21,011 nucleotides of DNA from Methanobacteriota archaeon (lineage in GTDB: Archaea; Thermoplasmatota; DTKX01; GCA-020343715). Below are positions 13,828-21,011 of this stretch, in pieces; the stretch's first letter is position 1, and each line of letters opens with the position of its first letter. The notes under the pieces are model-generated. The model did not search any database and was not told the origin of the DNA. It saw only the letters and a program-made list of their open reading frames with translations. The position numbers and the translations under genes are program-made. The DNA is taken from positions 1-21,011 of the forward strand of contig JAUVEQ010000006.1 in NCBI GenBank assembly GCA_030594725.1, written 5' to 3'.

Positions 13828-14049
13828 ATGAGGTTGTTCCGAAAGGACGACAAGGATAAGGGCAAGGGAAGCCAAGGCCACAAGGTGTACATCTGCCCCC
13901 AGTGCCAGGGTACCAACGTCGTGTACGGTCTGAGCGACGCCTTCCTCACCTACTCCTACGAGTGCCATGACTGCGGGTACCAGGGCATGGTCGCCATCGA
14001 GAAGGACGTGGTCCTCGACGAGGAAGAGAAGGAGGAGGGCTCCTCGTGA
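13828..14049 (+). CDS. Small zinc-ribbon protein B
   Basis: This 73-residue protein begins with a basic segment (MRLFRKDDKDKGKG). A zinc ribbon follows, CPQC and CHDC spaced by 19 residues, with core CPQCQGTNVVYG...YECHDCGYQG, and the tail is acidic (DEEEKEEGSS). It is clearly paralogous to proteins A and C, which share CP-C-GTN and the C-DC-Y-G ending. Its stop overlaps the start of the next gene (GTGA), so B and C are translated together. Confidence 0.8.
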   Translation: MRLFRKDDKDKGKGSQGHKVYICPQCQGTNVVYGLSDAFLTYSYECHDCGYQGMVAIEKDVVLDEEEKEEGSS

Positions 14050-14279
14050 AGCTGGCGAAGAGGGTCCCCACCAAGGACAAGGACAAGAAGGTGACCGCCC
14101 TGGTCTGTCCTGATTGCGGTGGGACCAACATAGGCTACTGGTTAGCCTACGTTCCCAGCGGGTCCTACGTGTGCCACGATTGCAACTACAGGGGCAGCTT
14201 CATCATCAAGCGGGAAGTGCGTGTGGACGACGAGGGCGGTGCGGAGGAGGTCGTCGAGGCGCCCCTTCCCGAGGACTGA
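14046..14279 (+). CDS. Small zinc-ribbon protein C
   Basis: This 77-residue protein starts at GTG 14046, overlapping the TGA of protein B by 4 bp. It has a lysine-rich N-terminus, a zinc ribbon (CPDC and CHDC, 18 residues apart; core CPDCGGTNIGYW...YVCHDCNYRG) and an acidic C-terminus. Its ribbon resembles that of protein A more than that of B. The three genes look like a local expansion. Function is unknown. Confidence 0.8.
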   Translation: MKLAKRVPTKDKDKKVTALVCPDCGGTNIGYWLAYVPSGSYVCHDCNYRGSFIIKREVRVDDEGGAEEVVEAPLPED

Positions 14280-14343
14280 ACCCCGGTCCTGACCCAATCC
14301 TTTTCTATCCAATCGCCCATCTCCGGAAAGGCGGTGGACCCAG

Positions 14344-16962
14344 ATGTTGCTCAATCTCTTCCAGGTAAGGCTCCGGGCCAGGGATGTCCCGGATGGCCAC
14401 GTGGCTGAGGGCACCGTCTGGGCCGAACCAGAGGAGATCCACCCAGGGGATGAGTTCCAGGTGTCGGTGGAGCTCAAGTTCCCCGAGGGCGGTGCCCCGG
14501 GTTCCATCGAGGTCAAGGTATCCCCACCCGAGGACGTCATGGTCGACACACCCCAGGTCGACATCGGACCCGATGGGGCCACCGTGACCATACCCGCAGC
14601 GGCGGCCGAGGAGGTGGAGCTGGGCATGTACTACCTCCAGGTGGTCTACTCCGACGAGGACCGGGAGCACTTCGAGGCGGAGGCGGCCCTGGAGGTGAAG
14701 CGCCACTGGGTCCGGATAGGCCAGGTAAGGGCCCTGCCCGAACGTGTCTCTCCTGGCGACCCGGTGGACGTGGCCGTCCCCCTTGCCTTCGAGGGGCAGG
14801 CCCGCGTCCGTGGTCACGTGCGTGGCCGCCTCGTGCCCGAGGAATGGGACGGCTCGGACGAGCACGCCATCAAGCTACCAAGGGAACGCAGCTCCGTGGC
14901 GGGGGAGCGGGAGCAGGTCTGGCACGTCCGCCTTCCCAGGGGGGTGCCCGAGGGGCGGTACAACGCCGACATCGAGTTCTCCTCCCAGGAAGGCACCGCG
15001 AGGAAGCGAACGCGAAGGGTGCTCATCCTGGTCCCCCAGAGGGGTATCGACGCCATCAGGCCCACCTTGGAACCCTCCCTCCTGGCCCCGGGAGACGACC
15101 TCACCATCCGAACGATGGCCGAGAACATCGGCAGGGAGGACCTGCTGGTCCGCGTGGGTGGTGAGCTGGTCCCCGAATCGGGAGGCAACCTCGTCCCCCT
15201 CGAGGAACGGGACATCCCCCTGGCCCCCGGGGAGACCCAGCAGGTGGAGTGGTCGATCCAGGCCCCGGAACGCCACGGTCGATGGATGGTCCGGACAAGG
15301 GCCAGGGCCGAACGGGCCGACGGCGCGGACCCGCCCGTGGTGGTCCTCGACGTCAGGCCCCACAATCAGGTACACGTTGTAGGCGCGGTCCCGGCCAGGC
15401 CATGGGCCGCCGTGGGCGAGAGGGTGGACGTGTCCATGCAACTGACGGACTCGGGCTCGAGGCCAGGTTCCGATACCACCGTCTCGGTGTCCCTGGAAGG
15501 CGAGGAGGGCGAGGCCAGCGAGGCCCGCTGGTCGGGGAGCATCGATAGCGGGATCAGGGAGGCAAGCGTCACCGTGGAAGTGCCACGGCCCCCATCGGGG
15601 CCCGAGAGGGGCGGTGAGGGGGATGGCGAGGCCCAGACCCAGACCTCCACCCGGTTCGCCCTGGTCGTCCGGGACCTGGATGGGGATGAGCTCCTGCGCA
15701 TCCCCGGGGCGGTGGCCGTCCGCAAGAGGGTGCAGATCGATCCCAGGGTCGTGAAGGCCCCGCCGGACCCGACCAAACTTGGCGACTGCATGTTCCCCGG
15801 CGAGAGGGTGCTGAAGACCGTCGACACGGGCGACCTGACGATCGTTGAGCTGTCCAGTGGCTCCCGCCTGTACGCCCGTGGTGACCAGGTGGTGGGTGTT
15901 GACGATGGGGTCCCGATGGACGATGCCTTCTGGGACGAGGCCCTCGGGGCCGACGCGGAACTGTACACCGACCTTAGGAAGGGGGTGCAGCTTGGCGCCC
16001 AGGCGGCCATGGCCGAGGCCATCGTCATGAGGGCCCTGGGGGACTCCCTGTCCCACGGCGAGGGGTCGGCTTCCGGTCTCATCAAGGACACCCGGGAGCT
16101 TGCCAAGACCCTTGACCCGGACCGGAGGGCGAGGGGCGTCAGCCCCAGGAGCGGGCCACTGGCACCCTTGGCTGCGTGGCTCTACGACCAGGATGCCCCA
16201 CCGGACGATGGCAGGGAGATCGTCCTCGAGCTCAGGAAGGACATGGTGTCCGCCCAGAAGGCGAAGGGAGGTAAGGACGCCACGAAGGAGGCCTCGGCTG
16301 CGGCCAGGGCGGCCTCCGACCACCTGGAGCGTCTGGCGGACCTGTTCGCACGGGCGTGGGAACAGGACAGCCTTCGCGTTCGTGACCTGGGAGCCATGAC
16401 GGCCCTGGTGGCCGCTGCGGGAGTGGCGGAGATCGAGCTCCATTCTCGGAGGCAGGAGGGCGATCCGTGGGCATCGCCGGACCAATTGATCGAGGAGGGC
16501 AGGGTCGCCCTCCATTCCATGTCGGTCCAGTTGGCCGCCCTGGTGGAAGTGATCGCCAGGCATCGTATCCGTCGCAACGCCTGCATGGTGAACACACGGC
16601 AGCGGGCAAGCCATGCAGCCGTGGTCAGGGACCTGGAGGTCGCCTTCGGCCCCTCCGTTGGCCACTCGGGTGACGCGACGGAACTGGAGGTTGAACTGAA
16701 CAACCACTCCCCCATCGATCTGGAGCTCCGTCTCAACGTGGCCCTTCCATCAGGGGCCTGGGCCGTCCTGGAGCCCCAGGCGCGTGGCGCCGAGGGCATA
16801 ATCTTCGTCGGCCCGTTCCACGTTCCCGCACGCACACGGGAGACGGTCAACCTGGTCCTCTACGTGCCTTCGACGGTCCGCCTTGACTCGTACGTCCTGC
16901 CCATCGAGGTCGTCCCTGACCCCAAGGAGATATCCATCGAGCAGCGGGGTGGTGCCAAGTGA
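14344..16962 (+). CDS. Large unrecognised protein with Ig-like domains and a helical core
   Basis: I do not recognise this 872-residue protein. There is no signal peptide or membrane helix, so it is predicted to be cytoplasmic. The N-terminal half looks like four beta-sandwich domains of about 110 residues each (about 8-118, 119-230, 233-338, 343-462). They have the recurring pattern of PGD/PGE turns and alternating hydrophobic strands seen in CARDB/Ig-like domains, for example LEPSLLAPGDDLTIRTMAEN. Residues about 500-760 are helical and rich in Ala and Arg. The end (about 765-865) returns to a beta-sandwich (FGPSVGHSGDATELEVELNN). The start ATG 14344 is backed by GGTGG at 14333-14337. Its stop overlaps the next start (GTGA), so the two products probably work together. 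Such domains are usually found outside the cell, so their place here is odd. Confidence 0.75.
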   Translation: MLLNLFQVRLRARDVPDGHVAEGTVWAEPEEIHPGDEFQVSVELKFPEGGAPGSIEVKVSPPEDVMVDTPQVDIGPDGATVTIPAAAAEEVELGMYYLQVVYSDEDREHFEAEAALEVKRHWVRIGQVRALPERVSPGDPVDVAVPLAFEGQARVRGHVRGRLVPEEWDGSDEHAIKLPRERSSVAGEREQVWHVRLPRGVPEGRYNADIEFSSQEGTARKRTRRVLILVPQRGIDAIRPTLEPSLLAPGDDLTIRTMAENIGREDLLVRVGGELVPESGGNLVPLEERDIPLAPGETQQVEWSIQAPERHGRWMVRTRARAERADGADPPVVVLDVRPHNQVHVVGAVPARPWAAVGERVDVSMQLTDSGSRPGSDTTVSVSLEGEEGEASEARWSGSIDSGIREASVTVEVPRPPSGPERGGEGDGEAQTQTSTRFALVVRDLDGDELLRIPGAVAVRKRVQIDPRVVKAPPDPTKLGDCMFPGERVLKTVDTGDLTIVELSSGSRLYARGDQVVGVDDGVPMDDAFWDEALGADAELYTDLRKGVQLGAQAAMAEAIVMRALGDSLSHGEGSASGLIKDTRELAKTLDPDRRARGVSPRSGPLAPLAAWLYDQDAPPDDGREIVLELRKDMVSAQKAKGGKDATKEASAAARAASDHLERLADLFARAWEQDSLRVRDLGAMTALVAAAGVAEIELHSRRQEGDPWASPDQLIEEGRVALHSMSVQLAALVEVIARHRIRRNACMVNTRQRASHAAVVRDLEVAFGPSVGHSGDATELEVELNNHSPIDLELRLNVALPSGAWAVLEPQARGAEGIIFVGPFHVPARTRETVNLVLYVPSTVRLDSYVLPIEVVPDPKEISIEQRGGAK

Positions 16963-18140
16963 CCCGCAAAGGGGACCCTGGATTGGATGCGGGGCTGGCA
17001 AGATTGCTCCAGGCCGTGGACATGTCCGTGGCGGGCATGCCCCTGCCGAGGGAGGCCCCCCCCGCCAAGCAGCTGGGAAAGATGCATCACCAGGGCTGGT
17101 TGATCCTGTCCCGGGCCGCCAAGGGCCTGGGCACCGACGTGACCTCCCTCCAGAGGTCCGCGGAGGCCTCCCCCGTCCTCGAGTCGGCCAAGGCAGAGCC
17201 ACCGCGGCTGTTCGGCCTCTTCAAGCGCAAGCCCGAGCCCGCGGTCCGGTGGAGGTCACGTGAGGCGATTGCGGGGCCGTTCCGTGACGACCCGGTCGCG
17301 ATGGCGAAGGAGGTCTCGGGTCACCGGACCCTCACCGACAGGATCGTACCCATCGCCTCGGAGGTGAGGAGCCGGTCCGTACCGGGCAAGTTGCGACGGC
17401 CTCCAGCGGGCCAACGCTACATTCCTCCAACGCCGTCGAGGGAAGCGCTTCTCATGAAGGTGGACCGATCCCTGCTGGAGAGGTACGCGTTGGAGGCGGC
17501 CGGTCCAGAGCACCGACGAAGACCACCCAGGTCACCCCTCAAGTTCTCGGACGGCTATCCCGCCAAGGACCTGTCATCCGCCATCCGCCTCCTGGTGAGG
17601 GCGAAGGCCCCGGAGGTTGCGGACCGCATGCGCAACGGGACCCTTGCCGCATGGTTCAGGGACGAGGCCGGCGAGGTGGACCTGGCCGCCGTCGTGGACG
17701 CGGCCGCCCATGCCGCGACCGAGCGGGGGGCCAGCGACGAGGAGACCCGGGCATTGCTCCTTCGGTACATCCGGAGGACCCCCGTCGGCGCAGACCTGGA
17801 GCGGGGTCTCATAGAGCCAATGGCAGAGGCCCTGCGGTCCAGGGACGGTGCCCTGGTGGCCTCCAACGCCGAAGCGCTCCTCCTGCTGGACGCGGACCTG
17901 GCGGCCGCGGAGCTATCATCGGCCCTGTTCGAGACGGAGGTCACCGGACGGGCTGCCGTCATATCGGCCATGGGCGAGACGGGCTCACCGAGGGCGGTCG
18001 CCGCCCTGGAGCAGCTTGCCCACGCCGCCACCCGCGACGAGGACCGCGAGGGGGCCCTGGCAGCCCTGCGCAAGCTGGCCAGCGAGGGCGCTGCCCAGGA
18101 GGTTGCGATGGCAGCCCTGGAGCGCCTCGGGCAGGCCTGA
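16959..18140 (+). CDS. Unrecognised protein with C-terminal HEAT-like helical repeats
   Basis: This 393-residue protein starts at GTG 16959, which overlaps the upstream stop by 4 bp and has a G-rich ribosome site (GCGGGGTGG) about 7 nt before it. The first 200 residues are basic, proline-containing and probably loosely folded. Residues about 200-393 form regular Ala/Leu-rich helices. The last 110 resemble HEAT-type repeats (ALLLLDADLAAAELSSALF; SPRAVAALEQLAHAATRDEDREGALAALRKLA). HEAT arrays act as protein-binding scaffolds. Tight coupling to the Ig-like protein upstream suggests a complex. I cannot name a pathway. Confidence 0.7.
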   Translation: MTRKGDPGLDAGLARLLQAVDMSVAGMPLPREAPPAKQLGKMHHQGWLILSRAAKGLGTDVTSLQRSAEASPVLESAKAEPPRLFGLFKRKPEPAVRWRSREAIAGPFRDDPVAMAKEVSGHRTLTDRIVPIASEVRSRSVPGKLRRPPAGQRYIPPTPSREALLMKVDRSLLERYALEAAGPEHRRRPPRSPLKFSDGYPAKDLSSAIRLLVRAKAPEVADRMRNGTLAAWFRDEAGEVDLAAVVDAAAHAATERGASDEETRALLLRYIRRTPVGADLERGLIEPMAEALRSRDGALVASNAEALLLLDADLAAAELSSALFETEVTGRAAVISAMGETGSPRAVAALEQLAHAATRDEDREGALAALRKLASEGAAQEVAMAALERLGQA

Positions 18141-18160
18141 GCCCCGTGGGTCCAAGGTCT

Positions 18161-18181
18161 CAGGTCACAGGTCACAGGTCA
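18161..18181. repeat. Three tandem copies of CAGGTCA
   Basis: Three perfect 7-bp units lie in the 52-bp gap between the converging HEAT-like gene and the complex-I-like operon, and a related GGTCAC occurs at 18191-18196. It is probably slippage-derived. No terminator hairpin or T-tract is visible in this gap. Confidence 0.75.
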
Positions 18182-18192
18182 CTTGTCTTCGG

Positions 18193-18672
18193 TCACTTAC
18201 CGTCGATCTTGAGCGACCGACACCTTCTTTCCAGCAGGTCCTCGGGCGAGACAGGACCGCCTGATGGAGAGGCAGTGGCGAGCCTGTACAATCCGGAAGG
18301 TGCCTGTCCCAGCTCCATCTCCTCCGGCGGGTTCCCGTCCATCACCAGGCCCTCCCTGGTGTACGTGACCAGCTCCTGAGGACCCGAGAGGGATACGGCG
18401 TCCTCCCCGCAGACGGTAACGCACAGTCCACACCTCGCGCAGGGACCCGCATCCACCGTCGGCACCCCTCCGCCCTCTGGCATGTGAAGGCATGCCGATG
18501 GACATGGACCGATGCAATCACCGCAGGAGGTGCAAGCGGCCCTGTCGATCACGGGCACGCCACATGCCGGCCCCTCCACCGCGAGGCGCTCCAGGGGCCA
18601 ATCCACCGTTGAGACCTCACGGCCCATCGCGAGGGCGAGGAGACGGAGCGCTGGAGGTCCCCTTCCCCTCAT
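18193..18672 (-). CDS. Two-[4Fe-4S] ferredoxin subunit, NuoI/MbhN-like
   Basis: The start is ATG 18672, which overlaps the stop of the NuoH-like gene (ATGA). The longer open frame upstream only shadows that gene. The 159-residue product carries two classic [4Fe-4S] motifs, CTSCGDCIGPC (47-57) and CARCGLCVTVC (78-88), in the arrangement of the iron-sulfur subunit that joins the membrane arm to the catalytic subunits of complex I and group 4 hydrogenases. It passes electrons within the peripheral arm. The C-terminal 55 residues after the second cluster are less conserved. It is the last gene of the operon, as MbhN is in Mbh operons. Confidence 0.9.
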   Translation of the reverse strand: MRGRGPPALRLLALAMGREVSTVDWPLERLAVEGPACGVPVIDRAACTSCGDCIGPCPSACLHMPEGGGVPTVDAGPCARCGLCVTVCGEDAVSLSGPQELVTYTREGLVMDGNPPEEMELGQAPSGLYRLATASPSGGPVSPEDLLERRCRSLKIDGK

Positions 18673-19697
18673 GCCATCACCTCCATGATGGCCGCCACAA
18701 CGACCAGGTTGAGGGAAGCGAGGGGTAGCCAGTGATTGCGAACGGCCCGGGCGGTCCCCTCGGGGGTTGTCAATGGTACCGCCGCCGCGAACATCGATGC
18801 GACGATCAACAGGATGTAGGCCTTGGTCAACGTCCACCAGGCCCCGTCGGCAACGGGTCCGGACCAACCTCCCAGAAAGACCAGGGCGCCCAGGATACCC
18901 AGGGCGAGGTAGCGGGCGGCGACGGCCGAACGCCCGATCGCCATATGGGGACCGGGCCATCCCTCAGGGACGCGCGAGGTCGATCGGACCCTGGATAGCC
19001 GAATGGACTCCCAGAACATGACGAGCATGAACAGCAAGAACCCCAGGGGGGCGAGGACGATGCCCCAGCCCCATTCGGCCTGGAACTCCACGATATCCAC
19101 CCCCGACGAGGTGCCACCGACCAGCAGCATCGAGGCGATGGAGAGGAGCAGGACTGCGCCCGAGGCCGTCGCCTCCGCGACCTGGGCATGACGTCGACCC
19201 GCGGGTGCCATCGCCGCCATGGGCACTGGGGCGAGCGCCAGCAATCCCGCGGCGACTACCAGGCCCCACACGGGGTCCGCCAGCTTCAACCAGGGGCTGA
19301 GCGGGAGCAGGGCGAGGGCACCCAGCACCATGGCCCATGACAGGGCGGTCCCGGCAGCCGACGGGACGCCGGGGCGCTTCTTGAGCAACAGCTTGAACCA
19401 GTCCGCAATGCCCTGCAGGGTTCCATAAGCACCCACACGGCGGGGACCACGCCTGCCCTCCACCCGGGCACGCACGCGACGGTCGACCCAAGCGGCCAGC
19501 TCGGCCGCCAGCAGTGTCCAGATGATGAGGAAGACAGCGGCCAGACCGCCGGCGAGCCATAGCGCCGCATCCCCGTTGAGCCACTCGACGAACCCGTGAA
19601 GATAGCCCTCCTCGATGCCCAGGCCCTCGAGCACCAGGAGGACCACGTCCAGGAACCACCGGACGATGTCGAGGTAGAGCTGGTATAGGTCGCTCAC
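18669..19697 (-). CDS. Complex I subunit 1 (NuoH/MbhM-like) membrane protein
   Basis: This polytopic membrane subunit (about 342 residues) anchors the peripheral arm and forms part of the quinone-side or ion-coupling chamber. About eight hydrophobic helices are visible. The diagnostic cytoplasmic loop is present as RRVRARVEGRRGPRRVGAYG followed by TLQGIADWFKLLLKK, matching the family's R-x-Q-x-R-x-GP...G-x-x-Q-x-x-AD-x-x-K pattern. The later acidic loop with FWESIRLSRV and the LTTPEGTARAVRNH region also fits. I prefer GTG 19697, which overlaps the upstream stop (GTGA) and has GGGGGG at 19706-19711 with 8 nt spacing. GTG 19706 would add three residues. Confidence 0.92.
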   Translation of the reverse strand: MSDLYQLYLDIVRWFLDVVLLVLEGLGIEEGYLHGFVEWLNGDAALWLAGGLAAVFLIIWTLLAAELAAWVDRRVRARVEGRRGPRRVGAYGTLQGIADWFKLLLKKRPGVPSAAGTALSWAMVLGALALLPLSPWLKLADPVWGLVVAAGLLALAPVPMAAMAPAGRRHAQVAEATASGAVLLLSIASMLLVGGTSSGVDIVEFQAEWGWGIVLAPLGFLLFMLVMFWESIRLSRVRSTSRVPEGWPGPHMAIGRSAVAARYLALGILGALVFLGGWSGPVADGAWWTLTKAYILLIVASMFAAAVPLTTPEGTARAVRNHWLPLASLNLVVVAAIMEVMA

Positions 19698-21011
19698 CGA
19701 TCGCACCCCCCGACGCAGATGTCCACGGAGGCCACCGCCAGGGCCACGTCCTTCTCAGGGCACCCGAGGAGCAGGTCCTCCAGGGCAGCCACGTGGGCAA
19801 AATCGGGTCCCCGCAGGCGCATCCTCCGGGGAATGTCGGTGCCATCCGATACCACGTAGCAGAGCACCTCGCCCCGGGGTCCCTCGACCACACCCAGACC
19901 TCGGCCCTTGGGGACGACCTCGGGCATGGAGGACCGCACACGGCCACCCGACATAGACCTGGCGACCTGGGAGAGGGTCAATGCCGAGGATGCCATCTCC
20001 AGCAACCGCAACTCCGTGCGCGCCATCGCGTCCCCCGACTCCCTGACCTGGACGGGCACCGTGTGGTCCTGGTACGAACGGCACCTCCCGTCCACCCTGG
20101 CGTCCCGCGCGATCCCGGTCGCCCTCACCAGGGGGCCGGTCATCCCCCAGCCCCTCATGTCCTCCAGATGCACCGGTGCCAGTCCCTCCAATCGACGGAA
20201 CGGCGCCAGGTCCTCGGCCTCCTGCACGTACTCCTTCACGGCGGCCTGCACGGTGCGTGAGAGGCGGGTGATGCGTTCCGACCAGGGATCGGGAGCGTCC
20301 CGCGCCACACCCCCCACCACGATGGCATCCTGCACGAGCCGCTGTCCCGTGACGACCTGGGACGCGTCCATCACCAGTTCCCGGTCCGCCCACACCCTGG
20401 CCGCGGAGGCGACGCATCCGAGGAGGTCCAGGGTCGTGGCATATGCCAACATGTGGTCCGCGATCCGCTCCATCTCCATCAGGGCCACACGGATGGCCCG
20501 CCCGCGGGGTGGCACCTCCTGGTGGCACAGACGCTCGACCGCCTCCGCGTAGGCCACCTGCCAGTGGACGGAGGACCGGACCGCCGTCCTGGCGACCAGG
20601 GGCATGACCTCCCTGTACGGTCGTTCCTGGGCCAGGCCCTCGACGCCGCGGTGCATGTGACCGATGGACACCCGGGCCTTGGTCACACTGCCCCCGGTGG
20701 TCCGGACCTGAAGGTCCATCCGACCGCCCATGGATGGATATGGCAGGTCCACGTGGGTCCAGGACTCTCCCGTGGGCGCGTCATCGCCCGGCGTCACCAT
20801 AACGTCATCCGGGGCCACGGTGAGCTGTCGGGCCCCGTCCCGTCTCAGGGGGTGGCCCACACCCCACCTGGGGAGAAGCAAGCGCCTCATGTCATCGTGG
20901 CCCTCGAAGGGCATACCGGATAGCTCCCAGGCCTCCCGCTCCAGCCAATTGGCCGCCCTCCAATGCTTCGAGGCCGACGGCGCTCGGACCGACCCCCCAT
21001 CCTCCTTGTCC
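19694..21011 (-). CDS. NuoC-NuoD (30/49 kDa) fusion, large catalytic-type subunit, 5' truncated
   Basis: The frame continues past the ATG at 20914 to the window edge without a stop. Visible residues 20-45 (ANWLEREAWELSGMPFEGHD, then DMRRLLL) are the C-terminal signature of the 30-kDa NuoC subunit, so this is a C-D fusion. The 49-kDa part shows IGHMHRGVEGLAQERPY, then MPLVARTAVRSSVHWQVAYAEAVERL and ALMEMERIADHMLAYATTLDLLG, and ends SVDICVGGCDR. Compared with group 4 [NiFe] hydrogenases, the N-terminal CGIC is replaced by AVRS and the final DPCxxC reads DICVGGC, so at most one Ni ligand stays in register. It is therefore unlikely to be a hydrogenase. The gene order CD, H, I matches MbhK-L-M-N. 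Confidence 0.9.
   Translation of the reverse strand, partial: DKEDGGSVRAPSASKHWRAANWLEREAWELSGMPFEGHDDMRRLLLPRWGVGHPLRRDGARQLTVAPDDVMVTPGDDAPTGESWTHVDLPYPSMGGRMDLQVRTTGGSVTKARVSIGHMHRGVEGLAQERPYREVMPLVARTAVRSSVHWQVAYAEAVERLCHQEVPPRGRAIRVALMEMERIADHMLAYATTLDLLGCVASAARVWADRELVMDASQVVTGQRLVQDAIVVGGVARDAPDPWSERITRLSRTVQAAVKEYVQEAEDLAPFRRLEGLAPVHLEDMRGWGMTGPLVRATGIARDARVDGRCRSYQDHTVPVQVRESGDAMARTELRLLEMASSALTLSQVARSMSGGRVRSSMPEVVPKGRGLGVVEGPRGEVLCYVVSDGTDIPRRMRLRGPDFAHVAALEDLLLGCPEKDVALAVASVDICVGGCDR

Noticed and set aside
18673..18960. N-terminal extension of the ferredoxin-like frame upstream of 18672
   Set aside because: It lies entirely within the NuoH-like gene in another frame, and the extension is Arg/Gly/Pro-rich shadow sequence. 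The ATG at 18672 overlaps the NuoH stop as ATGA.

Overview
The window is GC-rich archaeal chromosome. Evidence for archaea is two group II chaperonin (thermosome) genes, archaeal BRE/TATA-type promoter elements, PKD-domain membrane proteins, and V4R, DUF835 and roadblock proteins beside a Ras-like GTPase. This gene mix recalls Thermoplasmatota-type euryarchaea, but that placement is inference and would need a marker-gene tree. I see no rRNA, tRNA, CRISPR array, transposase or phage gene.

Layout. (1) 1-4040: the 3' end of an ArsR-like regulator, then two tandem thermosome subunits (662-2317, 2358-3992) behind a TATA promoter and followed by a GC hairpin plus T-tract. (2) 4106-8187: a protein-L-isoaspartate methyltransferase (minus), divergent from a two-PKD membrane protein with a Pro/Ala-rich cytoplasmic tail, then a UDP-sugar dehydrogenase. 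(3) 8188-10668, minus strand: a four-gene operon of Ras-like GTPase, V4R-DUF835 protein, V4R protein and roadblock/LC7 protein. This looks like an MglA/MglB-type polarity or signalling switch with its own sensors. (4) 10669-11144: an AT-rich intergenic island with two back-to-back promoters and a candidate structured RNA closed by a 17-bp helix that starts where transcription should start. (5) 11145-18140, plus strand: a PKD membrane protein with two cytoplasmic zinc ribbons, a 58-residue two-helix membrane protein, a PqqD-like protein, three paralogous ~70-residue zinc-ribbon proteins, an 872-residue protein of Ig-like and helical regions with no signal peptide, and a HEAT-like helical protein translationally coupled to it. 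(6) 18193-21011, minus strand: the end of a complex-I/group 4 hydrogenase-like operon (NuoC-NuoD fusion, NuoH-like, NuoI-like) in MbhK-L-M-N order. Its large subunit has lost most of the Ni-ligand cysteines.

How the parts may work together. The thermosome and isoaspartate repair genes form a protein-quality block. The GTPase operon lies between two membrane proteins that have extracellular PKD domains and cytoplasmic tails, so an envelope-to-cytoplasm signalling or cell-surface organisation locus is a reasonable but unproven reading. The run of small zinc ribbons, the PqqD-like protein and the large Ig/HEAT pair has no function I can assign. Together with the GTPase operon and the RNA candidate, it is the most likely place for an undescribed system.
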